Source of the DNA: Fibrella aquatilis
Lineage (GTDB): Bacteria > Bacteroidota > Bacteroidia > Cytophagales > Spirosomataceae
DNA length: 64,000 nucleotides
Assembly: GCF_017353255.1 (NCBI RefSeq)
Contig: NZ_JAFMYU010000008.1
Location: 62,001 to 126,000 of the forward strand
Reading direction: 5' to 3'
In this document: one piece after another, positions 50,043 through 58,178 of the stretch
Layout of the letters: each line of letters begins with the position of its first letter
Numbering within the stretch: position 1 is the stretch's first letter
Translations under genes and position numbers: made by a program
The notes under the pieces: generated by a model
Seen by the model: the letters and a program-made list of their open reading frames with translations, nothing else
Databases searched by the model: none
Told to the model about the DNA's origin: nothing

Positions 50043-50372
50043 ATGAATCAGGAACGCATCCAACAATTGCTCAACTTTGTCCAACAAGAACCGGGCGAAC
50101 CCTTTAATGTTTATGCCCTCGGCATGGAATACCTGGCCGAGAACCCCGCCCAGGCGCAGCACTACTTCGAGCGGCTGCTGACGGAACACCCGCAATACCT
50201 GCCTACCTACTACCACGCCGCCCAACTCTATGCCGATCTGGGCAACCGCCCCAAAGCCGCCGAACTCTACGACTTCGGCCTGCTGCTGGCCAAGCAGCAG
50301 AGCAACGAAAAAACCTTCGACGAGCTAAACCGCGCTTTCCGGGCCTTCAAGGATGAGGAGGATGATTTTTGA
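50043..50372 (+). CDS. Small tetratricopeptide-like protein
   Basis: A 109-residue helical protein (MNQERIQQLLNFVQQEPGEPFNVYALGMEYL, AQAQHYFERLLTEHPQYLPTYYHAAQLYADLGNRPKAAELYDFGLLLAKQQ) with two to three TPR-type helix pairs. There is no signal peptide, so it is a cytoplasmic scaffold. Such short TPR proteins are frequent in Bacteroidota and have no assigned function. It stands divergent from etfB behind a perfect 24-bp palindrome. Confidence 0.7.
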   Translation: MNQERIQQLLNFVQQEPGEPFNVYALGMEYLAENPAQAQHYFERLLTEHPQYLPTYYHAAQLYADLGNRPKAAELYDFGLLLAKQQSNEKTFDELNRAFRAFKDEEDDF

Positions 50373-50398
50373 TGACCCTTTTTGGCCTACCTATTCGT

Positions 50399-50406
50399 TA
50401 TCTTTG
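50399..50406 (+). promoter_or_regulatory. Candidate -7 element of the toxin-antitoxin pair
   Basis: TATCTTTG, an exact TAnnTTTG match, about 40 bp before the antitoxin ATG at 50446. No TTG at the expected -33 spacing. Confidence 0.45.
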
Positions 50407-50445
50407 GAAAGACGACCAACCAGCTAAACGTTGTCAATCGATAGT

Positions 50446-50670
50446 ATGAACCTGCAATATCTTGCTGATCACCGGGGCAATGTCACGGGCGTTTTCATTC
50501 CGATTCAGGAGTGGGAGCAAATCCGTACGCAACTGCGTCTGCCCGACGAGTCGAAAACGGAACACCGTCAGGAATTGATTGAGGCGTTTGAGGAGATGAA
50601 GGAAATTAAGGCCGGAAAACGGCCCAAGCCTGCACTTAACAACTTCCTGGATGAACTCCGTACTCTTTGA
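50446..50670 (+). CDS. Antitoxin of a RelE/ParE-type pair
   Basis: A 74-residue protein, MNLQYLADHRGNVTGVFIPIQEWEQIRTQLR, followed by an acidic/basic helix (EHRQELIEAFEEMKEIKAGKRPKPALNNFLDEL). It resembles short antitoxins of Bacteroidota with a C-terminal toxin-binding helix. It overlaps the toxin gene by 20 bp, as usual in such pairs. An ATG at 50446 is preferred over the TTG at 50431. DNA binding and autoregulation are expected for the class but not shown. Confidence 0.75.
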   Translation: MNLQYLADHRGNVTGVFIPIQEWEQIRTQLRLPDESKTEHRQELIEAFEEMKEIKAGKRPKPALNNFLDELRTL

Positions 50671-50989
50671 GGTCATCCCGATTTCGCCGTTTCAACGGCA
50701 GGCCAAGCGGCTTATCAAGAAATTCCCATCGTTGAAAAACGAAGTTCTAAGCTTGATTGACAGTTTAAGTAAGACACCGCTTCAAGGTACGCCGCTTGGC
50801 AATAACTGCTATAAAATCCGGTTGTCGATTGCCAGCAAGAACAAGGGGAAATCGGGTGGCGCGAGAGTAATTACCTGCGTTTATTCAGCAGACCAAGAGG
50901 TGTACCTGCTCTCTATTTACGACAAATCTGAGCGGGGAACGCTGACAGATAAGGAGGTGAAGGAGTTGATCGAATGGATTGCGAGGTAG
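50651..50989 (+). CDS. RelE/ParE family toxin
   Basis: A 112-residue protein with the RelE/ParE fold: SPFQRQAKRLIKKFPSLKNEVLSLIDSLSKTP, NNCYKIRLSIASKNKGKSGGARVITCVYS, then YLLSIYDKSERGTLTDKEVKELI. The motif KIRLSIxSKxKGKSGGxRV is of the type described as a host-interacting toxin close to RelE/HigB. It is probably an mRNA interferase or gyrase poison; the substrate is undetermined. It overlaps the antitoxin by 20 bp. Confidence 0.82.
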   Translation: MNSVLFEVIPISPFQRQAKRLIKKFPSLKNEVLSLIDSLSKTPLQGTPLGNNCYKIRLSIASKNKGKSGGARVITCVYSADQEVYLLSIYDKSERGTLTDKEVKELIEWIAR

Positions 50990-51027
50990 GCCCGTTTCAG
51001 GATGAGTTGTGAGTGGTGTGCCGATTT

Positions 51028-51061
51028 AAACCTATAAGGTCTCCTAAGACCTTATAGGTTT
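51028..51061. terminator. Hairpin with perfect 15-bp arms
   Basis: AAACCTATAAGGTCT and its complement with a CCTA loop. It lies downstream of the toxin gene and 26 bp before the enolase-superfamily start. AT-rich; no long T run, so termination strength is uncertain. Confidence 0.7.
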
Positions 51062-51087
51062 GGCCGTAGCCTTCGTATTTTGCGGCT

Positions 51088-52191
51088 ATGAAAATTACCG
51101 GCGTTACGCTCTACCAGTACAACATTCCGCTGAAGGCACCCATCACTATTTCGCTCGGCACCATTGATGCGGCGCGGAATATGCTTGTGCAGATTGATAC
51201 CGACGAGGGGCTGGCGGGCTGGGGCGAAGGGTCGCCGTTTTGGATGATCGTGGGCGAAACGCAGGCGTCGGGGTTGGCGGCGGCGCAGGACATGGCCCGG
51301 CTGCTGCTGGGTAGAGATCCGCTGGATATTGAGGGGTGCATGGCCGCCATCGTGCGGTATCTGCCCGGCCACCCCACCACCCGCTCGGCGTTTGACATGG
51401 CCCTCTACGACCTTGCCGCCAAACGGGCCAACATGCCGCTGTATCAGTACCTCGGCGGCGGCAACCGCACCCTCGTCACCGACGAAACCATCTACCTCAA
51501 CGACCCTGAACGTATGGCCGACGATGCCCGCCGCATTGAAGCCAACGGGGGCGAGGCCATCAAAATTAAAGTAGGCACCACCGCCCAGGCCGACCTTGAC
51601 CGGCTGGCCATGATCCGGCAGGCCATCCGCTACGAAACGCCCATCCGCCTCGACGCCAACCAAGGCTGGGACGTGCCCACCGCCCGCGCTGTGCTGGGGG
51701 CCATTGGCGATTGGAACGTACAATATTGCGAACAACCCCTGCGTCGCCATGACATCGCCGGGCTACGTAGCCTGCGGCAGTCGGTCAACGTGCCCATCAT
51801 GGCCGACGAATCGGTGTTCGACGCGACCGATGCCCTGCGGCTGGTGCGCGACGAGGCGGTGGATTATCTGAACATCAAGCTCTCGAAAAGTGGGGGTATC
51901 TATGAAGCCCTCAAAATCAACGCCGTGGCCGAGGCGGCGGGTATGGCCTGCATGATCGGCTGCATGTCGGAATCGCGGCTGGCGCTCACGGCCAACGCCC
52001 ATTTCGCCTCTGCCAAACAAAATGTGCGTTTCTGCGATCTGGACGCTTGTTTTGAACATGCCACCGACCCCGTGCTGGGCGGCATCGTCTACGACGGTTA
52101 CTTGATCACTCTCCCCGACACCCCCGGCATCGGTGCCGAAATAGACCCGCCGTTTTTGGCGGGGTGTGAGAAGCAATGGGTGAAAGAGTGA
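51088..52191 (+). CDS. Mandelate racemase/muconate lactonizing enzyme family (dipeptide epimerase-like)
   Basis: A 367-residue enolase-superfamily member. The cap domain spans 1-125. The barrel has the KxK pair in AIKIKVG, metal ligands in IRLDANQGWD, QYCEQPL and PIMADESVF, the base Lys in LNIKLSKSGG, and GCMSESRLAL in the last loops. The set fits the L-Ala-D/L-Glu or dipeptide epimerase group, which interconverts dipeptide stereochemistry from peptidoglycan turnover. The substrate side chain cannot be predicted reliably. The GNAT and serine hydrolase genes follow on the same strand. A short leader before the ATG (possible -7 TATTTTGC just upstream) suggests a near-leaderless mRNA. Confidence 0.9.
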   Translation: MKITGVTLYQYNIPLKAPITISLGTIDAARNMLVQIDTDEGLAGWGEGSPFWMIVGETQASGLAAAQDMARLLLGRDPLDIEGCMAAIVRYLPGHPTTRSAFDMALYDLAAKRANMPLYQYLGGGNRTLVTDETIYLNDPERMADDARRIEANGGEAIKIKVGTTAQADLDRLAMIRQAIRYETPIRLDANQGWDVPTARAVLGAIGDWNVQYCEQPLRRHDIAGLRSLRQSVNVPIMADESVFDATDALRLVRDEAVDYLNIKLSKSGGIYEALKINAVAEAAGMACMIGCMSESRLALTANAHFASAKQNVRFCDLDACFEHATDPVLGGIVYDGYLITLPDTPGIGAEIDPPFLAGCEKQWVKE

Positions 52192-52276
52192 ATGGCGAAA
52201 GAGTGAAAGAGCGCAGGAGTACGCTTTCGCTCTTCCACCATTTGCCCTTTCACTCTTTCACCATTCACTCTTTCAC
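52180..52276. repeat. Intergenic inverted repeat 22, arms of unequal copy number
   Basis: GTGAAAGAGTGAATGG words on the left pair with the right arm, which has one extra unit of about 15 bp. The left arm begins inside the 3' end of the epimerase gene and encodes its last residues. The apex is AGAGCG/CGCTCT. Confidence 0.85.
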
Positions 52277-52279
52277 TAT

Positions 52280-52837
52280 ATGACCATTACCACTACCAAA
52301 ACAGACGATGACCTGCGGGGGCTGCTGGCCCTGCAACGGCGTAACCAGGTGAGGAACGTGCCGCCTGACGTGCAGCAGGAGCAGGGCTTTGTAACCCTGC
52401 TGTATACCTTCGAGCAGATCAAGCGGATGCATGAGGCCGCGCCGAGCGTCATTGCCAAAGACGGCGACGAAGTGGTAGGGTACGCCATTACTACCCTGCC
52501 CGACGTGCGCGCCGATATTCCTGAACTGGAGAGCCTGTTCCAACTCATCGACACCATCGATTACCAGGGAAAACCGCTGGGCGAGTACTCGTATTACGTG
52601 GTGGGGCAGGTGTGCGTGGGGGAGGGGTATCGGGGGCAGGGTGTTTTCGATGCCATGTATGCCCATCATAAAAACCTGTTTCAGGATCGCTACCGCCTAT
52701 TTATCACCGATATTTCGTCGCGGAATGCGCGGTCGATGCGGGCGCACGAACGGGTGGGCTTCCGGGCGGTACACACCTTCCACGAACCCGCCGCCAACGA
52801 GTCCTGGACCGTGGTAGTCTGGGACTGGCAGGCGTAG
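52280..52837 (+). CDS. GNAT family N-acetyltransferase
   Basis: A 185-residue acetyltransferase. The acetyl-CoA binding motif A is VGQVCVGEGYRGQGVFDAMYAHHK (R/QxxGxG/A), with the strand DVRADIPELESLF before it and the C-terminal ISSRNARSMRAHERVGFRAVHTF. The start at 52280 lies at the end of hairpin 22. The substrate amine is not predictable. It is followed by a serine hydrolase gene about 30 bp away and may be in the same operon. Confidence 0.88.
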   Translation: MTITTTKTDDDLRGLLALQRRNQVRNVPPDVQQEQGFVTLLYTFEQIKRMHEAAPSVIAKDGDEVVGYAITTLPDVRADIPELESLFQLIDTIDYQGKPLGEYSYYVVGQVCVGEGYRGQGVFDAMYAHHKNLFQDRYRLFITDISSRNARSMRAHERVGFRAVHTFHEPAANESWTVVVWDWQA

Positions 52838-52868
52838 ATTTTGGCCCGTAATTGCTTTTCACCCCACT

Positions 52869-54158
52869 ATGCATAAAACCCTCTACCTCTGTTTGTTGTC
52901 GTCGTCGTTGCTGGCTCAGTCGGGGCCTTTTCCGTCTACGGGCGCCAAACCGCAGCAGTTCTATTCCACGTCGTCGGTGGCGAAGCAGGGGTTTTCGGCG
53001 CAGCGGCTGCAACGCATCGACAGCCTGTTGCAGGGCTTTGTCGACAAAGGCATTGCCCCCAATGCCGTGGCGTTTGTGGCCCGAAACGGCGTGGTGGTGC
53101 ACCATAAGGCTTACGGATACAGTAACCTGGCCAAGCGTATTCCCGCCCGCACGTCTGACATTTACCGGATTGCCTCGCAGAGCAAAGCCATCACCACGGC
53201 CACCTTGCTGACCCTGCTGGAGGAGCAGAAATTCCTCCTCGACGACCCCATTGCCAAGTACATTCCGGCGTTTAAAAATCCCACGGTGCTGGTCAGCTAC
53301 GACAAAAACGACCCCGCCAAAGGTTCCTACGAAACCCGCCCCGCCAAAACGGGCATCACCATCCGCGAACTGCTGTCGCATAGCGCGGGCATTCCCTACG
53401 AACACCCGCTGGAGACACGGGCGGAGTTTAAAGTGCCGTTTTTTGCGTCGCTGGAACCTGACCGGCTGGAAGACGTGGTGAACAAAATAGCCAAACGGCC
53501 ACTGCTGAAAGACCCCGGCGACGGCTTTGTCTACGGCCTTAACACCGACATCATTGGTCGGCTGGTGGAAATCCTCTCCGGCGACCCCCTCGACGTGGCC
53601 ATGCGCAAGCGTGTGCTCGATCCGCTGGGCATGAAAGACACTTACTTCTACCTGCCCGCCAACAAAGCCGCCCGCCTGGTAGAACTGTACTCCAAAGAAG
53701 CCGACGGCCCGCTGACGGTGCACACCAACGACGTGTACCGGAAGTTTGCCGTGGCAGGCGGGAAGACCTACTTTTCGGGTGGGGCGGGGCTGGTGAGCAC
53801 AGTAGAAGATTACGCCAAATTCTGCCAGATGCTGCTCAACGGCGGCGAGTTCAACGGTAAGCACATCCTGGGCCGCAAGACCGTAGAGATGATGGTGCGC
53901 AACCAGATTGGCGAAGGTACCGTCTGGGACCGGCAGGATAAATTCGGGATGGGGTTGCAGCTTATCACGTCCAGCAGTCACTACGGCGATCAGGCTTCGC
54001 CGGGGTCCTACACCTGGGGCGGCATGTACTGCTCGGAATACACCGTTGACCCCACCGAAAACGTGATTATGCTGGTTTTCACCAACGTACACCCCTACGC
54101 CCACTACAGCGAATTCGTCCGCAAGTTTCGCATGGCGGTGTATCAGGCAATGGAGTAG
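52869..54158 (+). CDS. Secreted serine hydrolase of the beta-lactamase (S12) family
   Basis: A 429-residue exported protein (signal peptide MHKTLYLCLLSSSLLAQ). SxxK is in YRIASQSKAITTATLL (Ser near 99), Tyr in the VYGLNTDIIG segment, and KTYFSGGAGLVSTVEDYAKF is the third region before the C-terminal end. It belongs to the EstB-like/class C-like esterases, which include D-aminopeptidases and non-lactamase esterases. Dipeptide or D-amino acid substrates would fit the neighbouring epimerase, but that is inference. Confidence 0.87.
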   Translation: MHKTLYLCLLSSSLLAQSGPFPSTGAKPQQFYSTSSVAKQGFSAQRLQRIDSLLQGFVDKGIAPNAVAFVARNGVVVHHKAYGYSNLAKRIPARTSDIYRIASQSKAITTATLLTLLEEQKFLLDDPIAKYIPAFKNPTVLVSYDKNDPAKGSYETRPAKTGITIRELLSHSAGIPYEHPLETRAEFKVPFFASLEPDRLEDVVNKIAKRPLLKDPGDGFVYGLNTDIIGRLVEILSGDPLDVAMRKRVLDPLGMKDTYFYLPANKAARLVELYSKEADGPLTVHTNDVYRKFAVAGGKTYFSGGAGLVSTVEDYAKFCQMLLNGGEFNGKHILGRKTVEMMVRNQIGEGTVWDRQDKFGMGLQLITSSSHYGDQASPGSYTWGGMYCSEYTVDPTENVIMLVFTNVHPYAHYSEFVRKFRMAVYQAME

Positions 54159-54182
54159 AGGGCTGGTGCTATATTTACCCAC

Positions 54183-55436
54183 ATGAAACTCACCATTACT
54201 ACCAAAATCGTTATCGGCTTTGTGCTGGGCGTACTTATCGGGCAGGTGCTCCACAGCAGCTTTTCGCCCGACGAAGCCACCGCCTACGGGGCCAAGCTGC
54301 AACTGTTCAGCAAGGTTTTCCTGAAGCTTATCAAGATGATTATCGGGCCGCTGGTGTTCTCTACGCTGGTGGTGGGCATTGCTAAACTCGGTGATTTCAA
54401 AGTCGTTGGCCGCATCGGCATCAAAACCCTAGGCTACTTTTATTTCGCCACCATCCTGTCGCTCATTATCGGGCTGGTGGTGGTGAACATTACCAAGCCG
54501 GGCAGTATCCAGAGCTGGCCCCGTCCGGCGGCGGGCACGGCGCTGGGCATCGAAGGCAAAAAGCTCAACTCGCTTGAAGACTTCATCCTCCACATCTTCC
54601 CCGACTCGGCCTTTCGCGCCCTGTCTGAAAACGAAATCCTCCAGATTGTGGTGTTTTCGTTGTTTTTCGGCGTGGCGCTGGGAGCCATCGGCGACAAGGG
54701 CAAGTCAATTTTAAAGGCGCTTGACGCCCTAAGCGAATTGGTGTTCAAGATGGTGGGCTACGTGATGCAACTGGCTCCGTTTGCGGTGTTAGGTGCTATG
54801 GCGGCAGTGGTGGCCAGCAAGGGTCTGAGCATTCTGGTGTCGTATGCCTACCTGCTGCTGTGCTTCTACGGCGGACTGCTGTTCTTCATTTTCGTGGTGC
54901 TGTTTGCCATTTGCACAGTCATGCGCATCCCGTTCTTCAAGCTGTTGCAGGCTATGAAAGCTCCGCTGCTGCTGTCGTTCAGCACGGCGTCGTCAGAGGC
55001 GTCGCTGCCGCAGCAGATCAAGGTGTTGGAGAACTTCGGCATCTCCAACCGCATTATCGGCTTTGTGCTGCCGCTGGGCTATTCGTTCAACCTCGACGGG
55101 TCGATGATGTACATGACCTTTGCCACGGGGTTCATTGCCCAGGCCTACGGTGTGCCGCTGACATTGCAACAGCAGATATTCATGCTGCTAACGCTCATGA
55201 TCACCTCCAAAGGCATTGCGGGCGTACCCCGCGCCTCGCTCGTGGTCATTGCCGGTACCCTCTCGCAATTCAACCTGCCGGTAGAAGGCCTGGCCCTCAT
55301 TCTGGGCATCGACCCCTTTCTCGATATGGGTCGTTCGGCCACCTCCGTCATGGGTAACGCCGTGGCGACCAGCGTAGTAGCCAAATGGGAAGGCGAGCTG
55401 GATTTAAATCACGTGCCCGTGCTGGATGAAGCGTAG
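54183..55436 (+). CDS. Dicarboxylate/amino acid:cation symporter (DAACS family)
   Basis: A 417-residue inner-membrane transporter with about eight helices and two re-entrant loops. The signature segments are present: SFSTASSEASLP (serine-rich HP1), GYSFNLDGSMMYMTFATGFIAQ (NMDGT-like), TSKGIAGVPRASL (HP2) and DPFLDMGRSATSVMGNAVATSVVAKWEGEL. These proteins take up C4-dicarboxylates or glutamate/aspartate with protons or sodium. The stop codon lies in hairpin 23. The start is the ATG at 54183. Confidence 0.93.
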   Translation: MKLTITTKIVIGFVLGVLIGQVLHSSFSPDEATAYGAKLQLFSKVFLKLIKMIIGPLVFSTLVVGIAKLGDFKVVGRIGIKTLGYFYFATILSLIIGLVVVNITKPGSIQSWPRPAAGTALGIEGKKLNSLEDFILHIFPDSAFRALSENEILQIVVFSLFFGVALGAIGDKGKSILKALDALSELVFKMVGYVMQLAPFAVLGAMAAVVASKGLSILVSYAYLLLCFYGGLLFFIFVVLFAICTVMRIPFFKLLQAMKAPLLLSFSTASSEASLPQQIKVLENFGISNRIIGFVLPLGYSFNLDGSMMYMTFATGFIAQAYGVPLTLQQQIFMLLTLMITSKGIAGVPRASLVVIAGTLSQFNLPVEGLALILGIDPFLDMGRSATSVMGNAVATSVVAKWEGELDLNHVPVLDEA

Positions 55437-55568
55437 GGATTTACGAGCGGTCCGCCGCTGCGGTACGAATTACGATGTACGATTTTTGCTGACGCCAGCG
55501 TACCCCTGCGTCAGCAAAAATCGTACATCGTAATTCGTACCGCAGCGGCGGACCGCTCGTAAATCCCT
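55435..55568. repeat. Intergenic inverted repeat 23, perfect 61-bp arms, with CGGCGGACCG module
   Basis: 55435-55495 and 55508-55568 are perfect inverted copies over 61 bp with a 12-bp loop, the longest in the window. The apex is TTTGCTGACGC/GCGTCAGCAAA. Each arm carries the CAGCGGCGGACCG module, again with ACCG directly before it on the plus strand at about 55548. It lies between two convergent genes: the left arm overlaps the TAG of the symporter gene and the right arm abuts the stop of the permease gene. Confidence 0.97.
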
Positions 55569-58016
55569 TCACTCGCTTCGCAACGACGTCACCGGGTTCA
55601 TCAGGGCGGCTTTGATGCTCTGGAAGGACACCGTCAGCAGCGCAATGACCACGGCCAGTAGGCCCGCACCGGCAAAGAGCCACCAGTCGATGGTGATTTT
55701 GTAGGCGAAATCCTGGAGCCAACGGTGCATGGCGTACCAGGCAATGGGCGTAGCCAACACCGCCCCGACCACCACCAGCCGCAGAAAATCTGTCGACAGC
55801 AGGACCACCACGCTGCCCACGGTGGCCCCCAGCACCTTGCGTACGCCGATTTCTTTGGTGCGCTGTTCAACGTTGAACGATGCCAGCCCGAACAAGCCGA
55901 GGCAGGAAATCAGGATAGCGACAAACGTGAAATAGCCCACCACAGTAGCCAGGCGGGTTTCGGCCACGTAGTTCTTCTGAAACTCGTCGTTCAAAAAGCT
56001 GTACTCGAACGGCTCGTTGGGGTTAAGCTTTTTCCAGGTGGCTTCCAGCGACTGCAATACTGGCTGAAGCTGCCCCGCCCCCACGTGGGCCACGACATAG
56101 TTGTAATTGGGGCTGTCGTTGAGGGTAAAGGCGTAGGGTGTAATGGGCAGGTGCAGGTCTTCAAAGTGAAAGTCGTTGACCACGCCAATGATGGTGAACC
56201 CCACGCGGCCCCCGTTACGGTCGGTAAAGGCTTGTTTGCCAATGGCTGCCTGCGCAGAGGGGTAGCCCAGGGCCTTGGCAGCCCGCTCGTTAACTACCAG
56301 CCGGTTGCTGTCGGCGGGGAAGGCCCGCGAGAACAATCGGCCAGCTACGGGCCTGATCGATAACGTGTTGAGGTAGTCGTAGTCGATCCGGTTGGTGCGC
56401 GTCCGCTGTCCTTCGGTACTGGTTTGGCCTTCGCCGTAGAAGTTGCCGTCTTCGGGGTTCATAATGCCCGGATAGTAGGCCGACGCCCCCACCGATTGAA
56501 TTTGCGGGTTGGCGGCCAGGGCATTTTTCAGGGCTGGGTAGCTCTTTTTTGCCATAGCACTCCGTAGCGACAGGATGATCTGCTGGTCTTTGGCAAAACC
56601 CAGATCGGCCGACCGCAGGAATCTCATCTGCCGACCAATGGTGAGCGATGCAATGATGAGTACCACCGACAGCGTGAACTGAAACACCACCAGCCCCCGC
56701 CGCACCGACACTGCCGCCAACGAGTTGGTGATTTTGCCCTTGAGCACCAGAATAGGCCTGAACGATGACAGATAGAAGGCCGGATAACTCCCCGCCAGTA
56801 ACCCCACCAGCAGGCTCAGGACCAGAAAGGCGGTCAGCAACAGCCCATTCTGTCCCGGCGAAAACCACAGTACTTTGCCCGACACCTGCCCGAAGGTGGG
56901 CAGCAGCAAGGCCACAAAAATCAGGGACAGCACAAACGCCACCACGCTAAACAACACCGATTCGGCCAGAAACTGCCCAATGAGCGACCCCTGCCCCGCG
57001 CCCAGTACCTTCCGGACCCCCACCTCGCCCGACCGTTTGGACGACCGCGCTGTGCTGAGGTTCATGAAGTTGATGCAGGCAATGAGCAGCGTAAACAGGG
57101 CAATAGACCCCAGAATGTAGAGGTAGGTCAGGCTGCCGTTGGGCGTTACGTTGTGGGTTAACTCGGTACTAAGGTGGATGTCGGGTACGGCGGTCAGAAA
57201 CTGCCGCTTGTCGAACGAGGCCGCTCGAAGGTCTTTGCGCATGTACTTTTCCACGAAAGCGGGCAGCTTGGCTTCCAGCTTTTTAGGGTCGGTGCCGGGG
57301 GCCAGCTTCAGGTAGGTGAAAAACATGTTATTGCCCGCCATGCTCGTCTGACTCTGCACATACTTGGCTAGCCCACCCCCGGCAAACGACATAAAAAAAC
57401 GGGCATCGATGTGCGACGGTGCCTTGCCGGGCCGAAACACCCCCGTAACGGTGTAGTTGCCGTCACCGTTGGTGTTGCTCTCCACGTGGATGACCTTGTT
57501 CAGCGCCGGTTGGGTGCCAAAGAGCTTGTGGGCAATTTCTTCCGACAGCACCAGGGCGTTGGGATTCTTCAAGGCCTGTTCGCCGCTGCCTTCAATAAAA
57601 TCATAGGTAAAGAACGAGAAGAACGTAGGGTCAGCCAGGTAGCCATTGGTTTCGTAAAAAACCGCCGACTTGCCGGGGGGCGCGTCGTAGCGCAACATCG
57701 TCTTGTCATCCACGAAAAGGCCTACCAGCTGCGTAGTGGCCTTTATCTCGGGGTACTCCAGCTTCAGCGCGTCGGCTACGGGGTAGGGAGTGGCGGCAGT
57801 TTTGCTCTCGCCGTCGGGCCGCACAAACACCGTCCCGATCTGGTACAGCTGCCCTACGTTGCGGTGGTGCTTGTCGTAGCTCAGTTCGTCGATCAAATAC
57901 AGGCAGATGAGCAGGCAGCACGACAGCCCCGCCGCCAGCCCGACAATGTTGATGAACGAAAACACCTTGTTGTTCACCAACGTCCGGTAAGCGATTCTAA
58001 GATTAGTAGTCAGCAT
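55569..58016 (-). CDS. FtsX/MacB-type ABC transporter permease
   Basis: An 815-residue permease. TM1 is about 21-40 (VFSFINIVGLAAGLSCCLLICLYL), followed by a MacB_PCD periplasmic domain, three helices near 285-450 (LGSIALFTLLIACINFMNLSTARSSKRSGEVGVRKVLGA), a second periplasmic domain and three C-terminal helices with the same FtsX signature (VEQRTKEIGVRKVLGATVGSVVVLLSTDFLRLVVVG). It is the full duplicated MacB_PCD-FtsX arrangement found in Cytophagales. The partner ATPase is not in the window. The start is ATG 58014-58016; the longer reading has no support. The role is likely export of an antimicrobial or lipoprotein, unproven. Confidence 0.88.
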   Translation of the reverse strand: MLTTNLRIAYRTLVNNKVFSFINIVGLAAGLSCCLLICLYLIDELSYDKHHRNVGQLYQIGTVFVRPDGESKTAATPYPVADALKLEYPEIKATTQLVGLFVDDKTMLRYDAPPGKSAVFYETNGYLADPTFFSFFTYDFIEGSGEQALKNPNALVLSEEIAHKLFGTQPALNKVIHVESNTNGDGNYTVTGVFRPGKAPSHIDARFFMSFAGGGLAKYVQSQTSMAGNNMFFTYLKLAPGTDPKKLEAKLPAFVEKYMRKDLRAASFDKRQFLTAVPDIHLSTELTHNVTPNGSLTYLYILGSIALFTLLIACINFMNLSTARSSKRSGEVGVRKVLGAGQGSLIGQFLAESVLFSVVAFVLSLIFVALLLPTFGQVSGKVLWFSPGQNGLLLTAFLVLSLLVGLLAGSYPAFYLSSFRPILVLKGKITNSLAAVSVRRGLVVFQFTLSVVLIIASLTIGRQMRFLRSADLGFAKDQQIILSLRSAMAKKSYPALKNALAANPQIQSVGASAYYPGIMNPEDGNFYGEGQTSTEGQRTRTNRIDYDYLNTLSIRPVAGRLFSRAFPADSNRLVVNERAAKALGYPSAQAAIGKQAFTDRNGGRVGFTIIGVVNDFHFEDLHLPITPYAFTLNDSPNYNYVVAHVGAGQLQPVLQSLEATWKKLNPNEPFEYSFLNDEFQKNYVAETRLATVVGYFTFVAILISCLGLFGLASFNVEQRTKEIGVRKVLGATVGSVVVLLSTDFLRLVVVGAVLATPIAWYAMHRWLQDFAYKITIDWWLFAGAGLLAVVIALLTVSFQSIKAALMNPVTSLRSE

Positions 58017-58073
58017 GGTTGTAGGCGGTTCGTATAGGTTGCTGTGGTGTAGTACAAGCCACATGCCAGACAT

Positions 58074-58097
58074 AAAAAAAGCCCATTCCTGGGCTTT
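58074..58097 (-). terminator. Terminator of the LLM flavoenzyme gene
   Basis: AAAGCCCA..TGGGCTTT stem followed by a run of T on the minus strand. It lies 80 bp after the stop at 58179 and upstream of the permease gene. Confidence 0.85.
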
Positions 58098-58178
58098 AGA
58101 GGGCGTTTTTATTTTGTTAACCTGTCCGAAACTGGACAACTACGTCCGGCCTTCACCACCGTAACTCACCGCCGCTCG

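Noticed and set aside
52704-54302. 532-residue opposite-strand frame across the serine hydrolase gene
   Set aside because: It is the antisense shadow of a protein with intact catalytic motifs; its own sequence is His/Gly/Val-rich without domains.
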